Under the pieces are notes generated by a model. The model did no database searches and had not been told where the DNA came from. It was given only the letters and a program-made list of their open reading frames with translations. Shown here in pieces: positions 48,013 to 59,930 of a DNA stretch of 64,000 bases. Position 1 is the stretch's first letter; every line of letters begins with the position of its first letter. Source of the stretch: Lates calcarifer. Lineage: Eukaryota; Chordata; Actinopteri; Centropomidae. The position numbers and the translations under genes are program-made. The stretch spans positions 498,011 through 562,010 of the forward strand of contig NC_066849.1 in assembly GCF_001640805.2 (NCBI RefSeq). Direction: 5' to 3'.

Positions 48013-49490
48013 AGGGGTATAATTTAAGGAACTGGGAGGGAATCAAGGAGAAAGTGTGCGCTGGGTTGTCTAAATGGAAATGGCTGCTATCCCAGCTGTC
48101 ATATAGGGGAAGAGTTCTGGTCGCTAATAACTTGGCTGCCTTGACTCTCTGGCACAAACTCATCCCTCTGACACCGTTGAGGGGCTTCATAGAAGATATC
48201 CAAAGGACAATCCTGGACTTTTTCTGGTCTGGTAAGCACTGGATCCGGGCAGCAACCTTGTGCCTACCTGTAGCCGAGGATGGGCAAGGACTTATTGACA
48301 TCCAGTCCAAAGTTGCTGCTTTCAGACTGCAGACGGCACAATGGATCCTTTATAACAGTGGTCCAAGCTGGCTAGACACAGCTTGGCTGCTCTTGAGAAG
48401 AGCTGGGCGTTTGGGCTACGACAAACAACTTTTCCTGGTACCGAGTGCGGATCTGTCTGGACTTACACCATTCTACAGTTCCGTACTGCAGGCCTGGCAG
48501 GGGTTTAAGTTCCAACGTGCAAATAATCGGACTCCGGGTATGTGGGTTTTTGAGGAGCCATTGTTTTGCAATGGCTTCTTGAAGACTCTAGCCCTGCAAT
48601 CTGCCAGCCTGCAGGCCAACCTCAGAGGTGCTGGTTGCACCAAATTAGGTCATTTGATGAAGCTGACTGCTCTGCCGGTAAACGTTCTGAGAGAGAGGAG
48701 CAAAATCACTTCCATTCACCAACAGGGTGGTGGCAGAAGTCTGTGAGGCTCTTCCACCCCTTTTAAGACCTTTTATAAGAGACCAAACCCTGTGTGAACA
48801 ATGGAGCGAAGGCAGTGAGTATGGCTTCCCCACTCTGTTTCCCTGCAATGGGGGAGTGGCAGGAGAAAGGGGGTCGGCTGCTGTCTCTCACGTCACCACA
48901 CCTGGATAAGTTCAAGGATGCAGGGAAAAAGGATCTGTACCTAATATGTGTGAAGGTCCTCCATCTCCGGTCCCTCTTGGAAGTTAGGGAGTCGGGGGGG
49001 GATGAGTTCTTTGGCCCAGATGCTTCCCCGAAGGGCAGCTGGTGGTCTCTGTACAAGCTGCCCATTGAGAAGCGGACAGCAGACCTCCAGTGGAGGATTG
49101 TACATGGTGCAATAGCTACAAACAGATACAGAGCGCACGTGAATCCTGGGGTGGGAGAGGAGTGTGTGTTTTGTTCAGAGATTGAGACACTTGCACATTT
49201 GTCTGAGTGTCGTAGACTAGGTTCACTGATTAAGCTGTTAAAAACGTTGTTTCAGGGATTTGGGATGTGTTTTTCATTTTGACTTATTTATTTTTGGCCC
49301 AAAATATTGGGCAAAGGAGAAATCTGTTTGTACGTTGTTGAACTTTTTATGTGGGTCTGCAAAGTTGGCTATCTGGCTGACACGCAGGAACAAGATCCAG
49401 AACTCTGGGTGCGTGGACCTGGTGCCAGTCTTTCAGGGACTGTTAAAGTCTCGACTCAGGATGGAATTTTATAATACAATACTTTTATAA
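48012..49490 (+). pseudogene. Tx1-like LINE ORF2 remnant, C-terminal part
   Basis: A 240-codon open frame (about 48012-48746) begins YNLRNWEGIKEKV and contains RGRVLVANNLAALTLWHKL and DFFWSGKHWI, the post-catalytic domain typical of Tx1/L1-like ORF2. After a frameshift, 48794-49282 continues with WWSLYKLPIEKRTADLQWR and the zinc-finger-like CVFCSEIETLAHLSEC. A last frame to 49490 holds ARKLAIWLTRR-like and FYNTILL sequence before the 3' UTR. This half is well preserved compared with the deleted middle. Confidence 0.82.
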
Positions 49491-49699
49491 TACAATGGAC
49501 AAGTTACAGGACTTCATATGTGTGTGGGCTATGGGGAGCTAACTATGAAGTTATGATCTGATGGTTGTTTGTATGTGTTGGTTGAGTTCATTTTATACCC
49601 TGGAAAAAGTCGTTTTTTTTTTTTTGCTAACATGGTTTTTCTTACTTTGCCAGTGTTGTTTAGCAAAATGGTTTTATAAAGGGACTTTGAAAACCAAAA

Positions 49700-49749
49700 C
49701 CTCTCCTCTCTTCTCCTCTCTTCTCCTCTCCTCTTCTCTCCTCTTTTCT
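49700..49749. repeat. CTCTCC/CTCTT pyrimidine microsatellite, right flank of LINE
   Basis: About 50 nt of imperfect TCTCC and TCTTC units. Together with 46519-46548 it brackets the LINE. Confidence 0.9.
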
Positions 49750-51615
49750 GTTCCCATTGTGCTCTAAGCCCTCAGCATCAGGCCTGTTGGCCCTCACAGG
49801 GACACCGATTAAGGCAATTGAGGGCAGATAAAGCAAAACAAAGGGCTGAGTGAAAGGAGAGGCCTGATTCCTACTGGTGCTCAGCCAAGAGGGAATAATA
49901 CCACCAGTGGAGTGAGGTCTTGAACCCAAACTCTTGATCCATAGTGAAGCTCCATCTGCTGAATTCCATCAAAGAGGCTGCTCTTGCTAAACTGGTCTCC
50001 TTTCACACACAAACTTCACTGAATTATCATGGATGCACATTGCTTACATCAGTGTGGTATGTCAGAATTAATGTGAATGTACAATTACGGATGCCAGTAG
50101 TAATTTTAGTATGTAACTTACAGCTTGACCAGCAGTAGATTTTTGAGACATACGACTGCAGCATTTGAGTGTTTTAGATATTCTTGCTAATACTCACCTT
50201 GTTTCATGTGCCTGGTCTTAAATAGTAGCGTTTATCAACCAGCTGCAGGGAGAGTCAGGCCTTTATTTGAAACAGGCTATATTCTAAAGTATTCTGCTAG
50301 ATCGACTGTTAGAGAGGGGAAGTTGTCACAGACCTGCAGGAGAACTGCTAGCATCCTCACCAATGTTGCCAGATAGTCTGCGTTTCAAAAAAAGTTTGTT
50401 TGGCCTGACTTTCAGATGTGTGGGGTTGATGTCTGTCCATCTTTGGTTTTAGAAACATTTATAACACTTTATTGTGCTTAACGTAACCTGTCTCCTCTGC
50501 TCCATGGAGATGTATATGAAACAGGAGGAGAGGAGAGAAGCATGGCCGTAAATGACAGCTGGGATTCAAGGAATTCAAAGAATTCACTGAGGAGATTCTG
50601 TTGGTGTCAGTTGCAGTTGCAGCACACAGGGAAATCTGCCCGCTCATCCAGTGATGTGTCTACTGTCATTTCTCCCTAATGAAACTCTGTGCAGTCGTAC
50701 TACCTACTGCTGGTCAGATGGCTACATTGCACCAGTGTTAAACGATTGAAAGCAGTGTTTGTGTCCAGTTTGCCCTTTAGGTCTTAATGTTTAAGGGCCA
50801 GGTTCCTCAGTGACAGATCTGGCAGAATGAATACACAACCCCCCACACACATCTACACAAATGCACAGTTCACACATGGCTTTAGATGCCTGAGGCCAAT
50901 TCATGTCCTTCCTCCATTGTCCTTCATTTTCCCTCCTGCCTCTGTCTGTTGTCCTGTTGCCTGCTTCATTCATCTGGAAACACCAGTTGCCTTCCCACCC
51001 CTGCCCCCACACCCTCCATCTCCATTCTTATCCCCTCTCACCCCCTGTCTCCACAAACCTCTCTCTACTCAATCATATAACCCTCTCTCCCTTTCCTCTG
51101 TCCTTCTCTTTATCACTCACACCCTCCACCACCTCTCTGTCTTCATCCCTGTTGCCTCCTTCTCCTCCTGAGTCATTGCAGGCCTATTAAGAATACTGGG
51201 AGTGGATTTAAAGCTTCTCTGTGTGTGTATGTATGTATGTGTGTTTGTGTGTGTGCATGCACACACTGCAGCAAAATCTCATCTGCTTCCCGTCTGTATG
51301 CTGGTTGATGCCAGTAAGATGCTCTAACTGCCTGACTGAGCCCCAAAGGGCTGTAACCTGTCTAGCCCTGATCACTGAGCAGCACCTTACATCTGTGGTT
51401 ATCTGTTGAGAACAGGGGGCATTACAGACATACATTACATTTAAATAGATTGTTGCCATAAAAAAGTCAAGGTGGCAGGGAGAATGCATAGAAAGTGTGT
51501 GCATTACTGCTCATTTGCAGCTATTTTCAGGCGTAATTTTTGGCAAAAATGATGGGTATTACTCTTATTTAGTTCACTTTGTGCGCATTTACGTTTCAGT
51601 GAACTAAATTGACAA
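49750..51615. other. intronic or intergenic; repeat copy D and a pyrimidine-rich tract
   Basis: Copy D of the 0.3-kb repeat lies at 50390-50550. The interval 50900-51175 is strongly C/T-biased on the plus strand, which opens several long frames of low-complexity composition. These are not credible genes. Confidence 0.5.
50390..50550 (+). repeat. 0.3-kb repeat unit, copy D
   Basis: 'tttggcctgactttcagatg', then 'gttgatgtctgtccatcttt', 'ataacactttattgtgctta' and 'gaaacaggaggagagg' match copies A and B closely in the first 150 bp. Confidence 0.65.
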
Positions 51616-51618
51616 AAC

Positions 51619-53029
51619 ATCACCGTGAAACCCAATGAATTAGATCAACTCAAACTAAGGAAACCTTGAGTAATTTGAATTTACTAATGCAAACAATTAG
51701 ATCATATAGAATTTTTTTCATTGAGTAAAAGTAATAAGTGCTCATAATTCAAGCAACTTAGGTAAAGTTGAGAACAATTAAATTCTGTAAGTTATTTGAT
51801 TTACATGAATTGAGTTATGTTAAATGTATCTTCTTTACTCAAATGATACCATTTAAGTTTTATTGACTTAGGTTTTTTGTGTTAAGATTCATCACTACAT
51901 TCGAGTTATGACAACTTCAAACTTAGTTGTGGCCACTCAGTTCATTTAAGGAAACCAATTACCTTAAGCCTTTTAATTTGCAGTAACACAATACAAACGA
52001 CCATATCTGAAATAACTTAAACTGCTTATTTAGTTGAATGCTGAACACTCTCATTGACTGCATCAACTGTAACATCTGAGAAACATTACAGTGAAAATGT
52101 TCGCTAACAGTTCTCCTTTCTCATTACTCAATTTAGAAAATCTGGTTCAGTTTGATTTGAAATGTTCTAAAATGAAGCTGGTGAATAAAATGACATCATA
52201 CAGGATAACTATAAAAATAATACATAGACAATAACTGAAAATAAAATTCAATGTTATTGTCACATGGTAGTGGTAGTGCACAAAGTGTGAAAACACCACA
52301 AAAATCATGCAGAATCACACAACAGTAAAAACAACAAATAAACAACTAAGAGCTTCCTGTTGAGTGAGTCACACAGTACGTGGTTAAACACACAGAAATG
52401 TGCACTGAAAATGACTGTGGGATCGTGGTTCATTGTAGATGCACATTATGCTTAACAATAAAATGCCCAGGAAGTGCTCTGATCTGTTTTAATTATCAAG
52501 ATTTAAAAGGACAATCTGGATAAACTCAAAGAACCCACTTAGCTTCTCTGGGTAGTTCAAATGGAGAGCATACACCAGGCCAAAAGAAATCACCAGCACA
52601 TCTGTCCGAGATCCGTGAGACATCACAACCTGATCCTCAAGGATGACCTGCAGGAATTCCAACCACTGCCACCAGAGCCACTGCTTCCTCCTGGGTTGCC
52701 TCTAACTCATCCTGGAAAGTGTATATTATGTCTGTGTGTATGTGTTTGCATATACAACCTCAAATATAAGAACCAAAAGTTCAGCAGCTGGTCATTTTAG
52801 TGATATTGAAGTTGAAGTCAACTCAGAGGAAATGAGTTAATGCAGCTCATTGGAATTACATATTACATCTTGGATACTTAAGGTGCTTCAAAAATGTAAG
52901 AAAGAAATCAGAAATTCAGTTTAGAGTACAGTCAAATTTGTGCAAATGAATGACTTCAACCTTCTATGAGGATTAAGTTATATTAACTTACTTCTTTTGT
53001 TAAGATGTGCTGTTAGGTTTTACAGTGAT
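51619..53029. mobile_element. possible inverted-repeat DNA element of about 1.4 kb
   Basis: The left end ATCACCGTGAAACC and the reverse-complemented right end ATCACTGTAAAACC match at 12 of 14 positions. The subterminal sequence on both sides is rich in 'aacttaa' and 'ttaagttatattaactta' motifs, a style familiar from abundant fish MITEs. There is no transposase-like frame, and the middle (about 52100-52900) may be a separate insertion. Confidence 0.45.
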
Positions 53030-53985
53030 TTCACCCTAGTTAAAGTCTAGGCAGTATTAGCAGTATTATTCTGTACAGATGGAAATTTGACAGCTTGTTA
53101 ATAATAATAAATAATTAATAAAAATTAACAAACTAGTTGAAGAACTGCTGGTGCAGTAGAAAAACAACTTTTCAGAATATTGGCATTGGCTTGGTACAGA
53201 AGTATTAGTTCTTGTGACATCCCTTCTACGAACACATTGTTTACGGATTTGTAAAATGTATTGTAGTTAACCCAACTGCATGCTAATACTGTGAGCTGGG
53301 TGATTGTACTGTATCAGGATTAAGGGTGGGATGGTTCAAATACAAAATCTGACCCATTCAGTTTGCTAGTCACATAAGAAAACAACAACAAAAACAATAT
53401 CAGTAACAATAAAAAATACCACAATATACTTAGTTTAAAATAACATTCACAATTGCACAGTTATTCACAAGTCAGCTTCATAATTATACAAAATATCATT
53501 TGTTGGCTGCACTGCACTGTGAAGGTTTTCTTCTTTCAGAGAAACACTTCAGTGGGAATAATTTTAAGGAGTTCCCTCTCAAAGCAACAAAATTGAATCC
53601 TGCAGCCACATGTGGTAATTCATTCTGTTGGGCTCTGGGTCTAAGCAGTTAGGTGGTTTTCATATACAGAAAATTCTGTTAATCACTTAATCGGAGCTCT
53701 GGCTGCGTAGTCCCACTTACTGAACTGAAACATGGCCAAACAGTGTATCCTCAACTTCTGGAGCCAGAAGTGTAACAAACCCACCAAACTCTGTTTAGAA
53801 TTCTTAGTATTGATATGTTGCTGGATATCGGAGATGAATGCTGGTTTTTAATGACTTCGAAGTCTTTTTAACTGGTCTACAGTTCAGCATTACTCTTGAA
53901 CTTGCTTGGCCTGATAGGAGCAGTTTAAACTGCTGACTGTTACTCAGTTAGAGGGACATTGTACCTACTCACCAAAGTTACAGAG
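53030..53985. other. intronic or intergenic, no gene seen
   Basis: No coding or element signal I can support, though the LINE remnant that follows might extend into it. Confidence 0.4.
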
Positions 53986-53989
53986 GAAG

Positions 53990-54440
53990 AACAGGCATTC
54001 GGGGCACAGGATGGTGTGGGTGTATCTTCCAGATATGAATTCATACTGCTATCTGCTAAAAAGTCTTTGACTTCATATGCCCAAATACATTTGTCCTGAT
54101 TAGATTTTCCATTGTCTTACATAGTACAGATGTCAAACTAACTGACACATTGTTTCCCTCTAAAAATGTGTATCCTTTCACGAAAATTGCACTAATTTGT
54201 GCCTCCTTCCTTTTACTGGGCAAAACTAATTCTTTTACCTATGGATTATATGATACTGTTAAACGTTCAGTAATCACAGAAGCCAATTCCTCTAAAACCC
54301 AAGGATGTATTATGTGAGTTTTATAGATGTTAACATTCTGTAGGAACAGCTTTGTATCTACAGTATTATATAATGTTCTCTTTGCTGACTTTCAGTCTTG
54401 GAAATTTTGCTATGTGCCCTTCAGGTTCATTCACAAATAC
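53990..54440 (-). mobile_element. degenerate LINE reverse transcriptase fragment
   Basis: On the minus strand, separate frames read EYLGSVFVNEPEG (about 54440-54400), then a VLPSKRKEAQISAIF-like stretch. These are followed by NVSVSLTSVLCKTMENLIR (about 54160-54100) and a FGHMKSKDFLADS segment. This is the order of the pre-catalytic reverse transcriptase blocks (the 'RPVSLTSV..K.ME..I' motif) of CR1/I-like LINEs. It is riddled with stops and frameshifts. Confidence 0.65.
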
Positions 54441-54465
54441 ACTGCCTAAGTATTCCCTCAATTAA

Positions 54466-54660
54466 GGCTGTACAATTAATTGAATATCAATCGCGATCAC
54501 TATTTTGGCCTCCCACAGCTAAATCTATGCTCCTCTCTCTATGCTGCACGTCAAATCAAGCACTCCCCAAACAAACAGCCAGCCACAGCTGCTGCATCCT
54601 GCAGAGGTAGTTCAGAGCAGACGAAAGTCAAATGTCTGGAGCAGAAGACCTTCTCTGTTT
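54466..54660. repeat. 'ggctgtacaattaattgaat' dispersed repeat fragment
   Basis: It opens 'aaggctgtacaattaattga' and runs through 'atcaatcgcgatcactattt' to 'gtctggagcagaagacc'. This layout is familiar from non-autonomous DNA repeats of fish. It is cut at its right side by the MITE at 54665. Confidence 0.45.
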
Positions 54661-54664
54661 CAAA

Positions 54665-54905
54665 TACCGTAATTTCCGGACTATTGAGCGCACCTGAATA
54701 TAAGCTGCACCCACTAAATTTACAAAGGAAAAAAAAAAGTACATATACAGGCCGCACTTGTCTATAAGCCGCAGGTGTCTAAATGTTTTTGCGGCATGAA
54801 GCTCGTTAGCCCGTAAAAATGTATACATTAGCCGCATCATTGTTTAAGCCGCAAGGTTCAAAGCGTGTGAAAAAAGTAGCGGCTTATAGTCCGGAAATTA
54901 CGGTA
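54665..54905. mobile_element. MITE with perfect 18-bp terminal inverted repeats and TA flanks
   Basis: CCGTAATTTCCGGACTAT at 54667-54684 is exactly the reverse complement of 54886-54903. TA lies on both outer sides (54665-54666 and 54904-54905), which fits a Tc1/mariner-type TA target duplication. The interior repeats a 'tataagccgca'-like motif at about 54700, 54764, 54830 and 54846, plus an inverted copy at the right end. No transposase is encoded. The perfect ends suggest a fairly young insertion. Confidence 0.85.
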
Positions 54906-57479
54906 CATTTTTATGACATCCAAGTCCTTCTGATGTCACTGTCGGTTTTCCAAATATTGCTCTTTTATTCCAAACATTACAGTATTCTGTTCTCTTGATT
55001 TCCTTTAATCTAATTCCTTGAGAACACTATTAACACCAAGTATTTTTTCCTTTGGTTTGGCGTTTTCACAGTATCAGCCCAACTTGGCGTGCCTTTTTTT
55101 CTGTTGTTCTTTCAGCTGCTCCTGTATGGTTTCAGAAACTCTCCTCTCTTCACACTTGTTCTTCAGCTTTCATTCCACCTCTTGCATTTGTTGTTCAAAT
55201 ACTTGGATAATTAGCTGGTATTACTCTTAACTCATCTATGCTCTTTTTCACACCTTCTCCACAATACAGACAAAACCACATAGTATGCTGTATGCATTTC
55301 TGTAGGATAACATACTCCACTCTCTACTCTTTTAGTATCTACCATAATTCAGATCTCAATTCTCAGTCTCACACAAAGTCTCATGCCTGTAACCCAATGA
55401 AACCTGTGAGGTGGCATGGATGAAGTGTTGAGTGCAGTCACTTTTGGAAATGGCAGCTGGTCAAGACAAAGTTCAATTAGATGACCTGCCAGCATCGTTT
55501 TGGGCTGGTGTATTGGAGCATTATGGATTTGGTGTTACGTATGACACAGAGAGAACAAGTGGTGGATAAAATAGCCACTGTGTGTAAGCACAGTGCATGA
55601 CATCGCTTATCCTAGTGGCAATACTTCCAATTTGATGAACCACTGAAGAGGACATTTGTCTAGAGGACCACTCTGTTGACAGCACAGGAGAATAAGCCAG
55701 AGATGGGAGCAGGGATTTTAGCTGCACTAAACCAGAATAGCAAGTAAGTGAGAAGGCTGCAAGTAATTATTTAACTTGCTGCAGCTAGCCAGCAGGTGTT
55801 TGCTAGTAACACAGCCTGAGTGACAATAGCTTAGCACGTAGCAGAAATTTGCTAATCTTTAGAGCACTGGCAACTTAAGGACTCTGCCTCAGATGCAACA
55901 TCATGACAAAACCAGCGATGAATAATTATGTTGGTCACCTGGACCTTAGTGGAGTGAGCCAGTGAAGGATGCAGCATAAGCTGGGGTTTTATAGTGGAGG
56001 AACCAAGAGTGGAGAGACCAAGAGTGTAGCCTGTAAGAGGGCACAGTGCATATGAAATAGAAGGTGTTGGATCTCACAAAGCTGCTTTCAAAAAACACCT
56101 GAATACTTGTCTGTGAACAGTAAGATCTTTCTTGCATTAACTTTTTGCTAGTAGTTACTTTCAAGACTGTAACACCAGTACTCTTTTTAGTACAGACAAT
56201 GAAACTGATGTAAGTCAATAGTAACTCTACTGCCAAGATTAAAATACACTAAATCGTCCCTGGAACAGGCAGGACATCAGGCTGCATGACTGTGCTGAAA
56301 GCGCCTGCTGGTGATAAACTGCAGTGTGTGGACAGCCAGATAAAGGACAGCACTACTGCAGAGAGGGGAAGTGTTACTAGTGGGTGATTAAGATGTAAGT
56401 GAGAGAGAAAATAAAAGCCAGTTTGTTTCATACAGTGCCTATAGATTCACGGGCAACATTCCTTGGCCTCTAGTTCATACTATAAACTCCACTGAAGCTG
56501 TTTAGATAGTCATCTAAATCAGAACTTGCTTTTTGCTCCTTCAAGGTGCTGTAGCCACAGATTAAGAGCTATGTGTGTATGTGTGTGCTGAGAAGAACAG
56601 ATAATGACAAGAGGGCATTGAGCAGCAAACTTGACCGAGATCCTCCTGAATGGAGAGAATGTGAGAGAAACAGGACAGATGAAAAAGAACAAAGGCACAG
56701 AGACAGGGAGGGGACATCTGATAGGGCAGCAGATGTGCAAGCAGCCCCATGCCTTGTAAAAAGCATTGATTATGTCTAAAAGGCCAGCAGTACGACTGTC
56801 TGCCATGTTAGAGCCACAGTGCACACATAGCACCTTTCCTGTATGACTGTCAGAATCATATGTCCCATTCATTTGTTCATACTCAGAGGTAAGTTATTGA
56901 CATTGGAGTGCTTCTGGACTTGGATGGACACAAAACTCTCATGTTTCAGTACAATAGGTACAATACAGTACAATAGTCTCATCCACACAAAAAAATATTT
57001 TCTGTTCTTTTGCTGTGGTGTGCTTGAAGCTTGCTGCTGATACTCATCACTTCCTTTATGTGTATTAACTAATAATGCAATTCTAAGTGTTATGGTTGGT
57101 TTTTACTGTCAAACTGGATGGGCTGACAGTGCTAGTTTTTCTAAAAGTATATTTACTGAACTTTCTGTCAGGAAGCCATTTGGACAAACTAGATGGAAAA
57201 TCTGATTTTATTACATATTTAACAAAGCTTGACAAAGGAGAACAGTTCAGAAAACACAAAGTAGCACCTTATAAATAAACTTTTAGCAACTGGAACAAAA
57301 TAACCATAGAGAAGCTATGTAACAATAGTTAAGCCACCTGTTCACCTGCTTGACTCTGATGGTTTATCACAGCAGCTCAGAGCTGTTTGTAACACCTGTG
57401 TTTCTGCACAACACCAGTAATCCAACAGCAGAGACTAAATAAAGGCATATAAGTAGGTCTAGAGTGTACTCTTTGAGAG
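54906..57479. other. intronic or intergenic, no gene seen
   Basis: Several open frames of 60-117 codons occur on both strands, but none has splice context or a family resemblance I can name. Confidence 0.45.
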
Positions 57480-58270
57480 AGACCTAACAATTTTCACCAT
57501 GAGCATCTGAATTGCAATAGTCTAGCCTAGAAGTAGCAACAAATACATGGACTAGTTTTTCTGCATGTTTTTGACAGAGGATGTATCTGATGTACCTGGA
57601 AAAAGACCGTCCTTGCCATCAAGAGTAATTAAGGTGTTGAGGGCCAAGTACCATAACTTCAATTCTGTCTGGGTATATTAGCAGAAAATTTCAGGTCATC
57701 CAGGTCCTTGAGGTTTGGCTAAGTGATCGGTTTCATCAGGCTTCATTATATAAGTATAGTTGCGTGTCATCTGCATAACAATGCACGTTTATGGAGTGAC
57801 TCCTGTTAAGGTTTCCTTAAGGACGCATATACAAGGTGAAAAAATTGGTCTAAGAAAAGAACCATGTGGAACTCTCTCTAACTTTTGTATACATGGTGGA
57901 TTTGTCTACAAACTGAAGCTGATCTGATGAATAGGACTCAAACCACTTTAGTGTGGTTCCTTTAATGCCAATAAAATGCTCCAGTCTCTGTACCAGGATG
58001 TGGTGGTCAATAGTATCAAATGCAGCCCTGAGATCTAACAAGATAAGTAGAGAGACAAGTCCTTTGTCTGATGCAATGAAGAGGTCATTTGTAACTTTCA
58101 CCAGTGCTGTCTCTGTCCTATGATGCTCTCTGAATCCGTGAAACCGTTCTATAAAAAGTCACACAACTGATTGCCGACTGCTTTCTCAAGAATTTTAGAG
58201 AAAGGGAAGGTTAGATAGACAGCGTTACTTTGAATTGCAGAGAGTGATGGGTGGTTCTCCTGTAGATGCA
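57480..58270 (-). mobile_element. L2-type LINE fragment, reverse transcriptase core
   Basis: On the minus strand VTNDLFIASDKGLVSLLILL and DLRAAFDTIDHHILVQRLEH (58095-57980) are reverse transcriptase motif A and its lead-in. HCYADDTQLYL-like sequence (about 57790-57755) is the catalytic box, read across a frameshift. A LDYCNS-like segment (about 57530-57510) ends the fragment. The order is colinear. It is inactive because of stops and indels. Confidence 0.8.
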
Positions 58271-58825
58271 AAATCAGGTTTGAAGTATCACAACACCTGT
58301 CACATTATACATTCCATGATTTGAGCCATTGCTTAAATAAAAACTTTGGAAATCCAAGGAATCAAGAGAGAGAGAAAAAGGTTTGATATAACACCACACA
58401 GTAAGTGCTTCCCTCTAAAGATGGAGTTTTTTATTAATCAGACAACACACTGACAAAGTGTGGTTCATTTTTTAAGGTGTGGTGTGGAGCAGCAGGGGAC
58501 AGGTTTTCAGGTTAATCCTGTCTCCCTGTGCACATCTTTAAGCCTTTCCTTCTCTCTGTACTCCACTGTCTGAATATCCCACCTCTCAGAGCACACACAT
58601 ATACTGTCGCACAGATTACACTATTTAATCTTGATTAGAATCAGTCCTACACTGCTGAATGCTGCTTAGCAGAGCAGAAAAGATGAAGGCAAGGAGGACA
58701 AGGGCAAAAAGACAAACCTATGTGGCATAATAGAACGACTGCAGGAACACAGAGAGAACAAAAGGAGTATGTAAAGAAACTAGGACTACAATTGATGACT
58801 ATTGTCATTATCAATTGAATTTTTC
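58271..58825. other. spacer between two L2 fragments
   Basis: No coding signal seen. It may include unrecognised repeat or unique sequence. Confidence 0.4.
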
Positions 58826-59930
58826 AATTCAATTCAATTTATTTATATAGCGCCATATCACAACAGAGCAGCACAGTGGCAAGGAGAAACTTCCTTTTAA
58901 GAGGCAGAAACCTCGAGCAGAACCAGACTCAGGGTGGGCGGCCATCTGCCTCGACCAGTTGGGTTGAGAAGGAGAGGGGTGGGTGGGGTGGTAGAGAATA
59001 GCGAGAGAAGACCATAGCATAACACAGGTTCCATATAAAATGTAAGGTGAGGCCAGTAATACAGCAGTAGTAATGATAGTAGTGATAATTAAAGTATTAA
59101 CTGCTAACACAGCAATACAACTAATAGCAGTATAAGTAATTTGTAATTCTAGCAGCAGGTGTTGAGTGGAGTTGTAGGAGCAGCAGGAGACTTGTCATCA
59201 CAGATCAGACTCTACAGCTCCAGAGGAAGAAATACCTGCAGAAAGAGACAGAAGAGGAGACAGAGACAGAAGAGCACAATACTATAGGAAAGGGAAGATA
59301 CTGAGTTAGTAACATGTAACATGGAATATGAATCCATACTGATGAAGAGAGTGAGTTAGAGAGAGAAGCTCAGTGTATCATGGGAGATCCCCCAGCAGTC
59401 TAGGCCTATAGCAGCATAACTAAGGGATGGTTCAAGCCTGAGCCAACCCTAACTACAAGCTTTATCAAAGAGGAAAGTTTTAAGCCGACTCTTAAAGGTA
59501 CAGAGGGTGTTTCTGCCTCCTGGACCCAAACTGGGAGAAGGTTCCACAGTAGAGGAGCCTGATAACTGAAGGCTCTGCCACCAGTAAACCAGCATTCTGG
59601 GATTGCAATGTTCTGGTGGGATTGTAGGGAACTATAAGGTCTTTAAGATAGGATGGAGCCTGACCATTAAGGGCTTTGTATGTGAGGAGGAGGATTTTGA
59701 ATTCTACACTGGATTTGACTGGGAGCCAATGTAGAGAAGCTAACACAGGAGAGATATGGTCTCTGTTTCTAGTTCCTGTCAGTAATTGTGCTGCAGCGTT
59801 TTGAAATTAGCTGCAGAGTCTTTAGAGACTTGTTGGGGCAGCCTGATAATAATGAATTACAGTAGTCCAGCCTGGAAGTAACAAATGCATGGACTAGTTT
59901 TTCTGCATCTTTTTGAGACAGAAAATGTTA
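58826..59930 (-). mobile_element. L2-type LINE fragment, ORF2 C-terminus and 3' UTR
   Basis: On the minus strand KDAEKLVHAFVT (about 59920-59885) is followed by LASLHWLPVKSSVEFKILLL and TYKALNGQAPSYLKDLIVPY (about 59745-59625), then FSYQAPLLWN-like sequence (about 59560), all in the order of the L2 ORF2 C-terminus. The 3' UTR ends at about 58826 with 'gcgctatataaataaattga' and short ATTGA units, the usual L2 terminal repeat. Its 3' end is therefore intact. Confidence 0.85.

Larger units (their letters stand above)
46549..49699 (+). mobile_element. Tx1-lineage (L1-like) LINE, internally deleted, in a pyrimidine microsatellite
   Basis: A 3.15-kb plus-strand element with ORF1 remnant, reverse transcriptase fragments and a long C-terminal region, all in the order of fish Tx1-like LINEs. 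It is broken by frameshifts. The apurinic-type endonuclease that should precede the reverse transcriptase is missing. The region with the YADD catalytic box is also missing, since sequence jumps from the GIRQGCPISG block (about 47890) to the post-catalytic domain (about 48010). Both ends abut TCTCC-type repeats. It cannot be autonomous. The microsatellite at both ends suggests target-specific insertion, known in this lineage. Confidence 0.85.

Noticed and set aside
46704..49490. Host protein-coding gene with several long open frames
   Set aside because: The frames match Tx1-like LINE ORF1 and ORF2 in order, with frameshifts and missing catalytic parts.
59492..59746. 84-codon minus-strand open frame as a gene
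   Set aside because: It is the C-terminal part of an L2 ORF2 and is followed by the element's own 3' UTR and terminal repeats.
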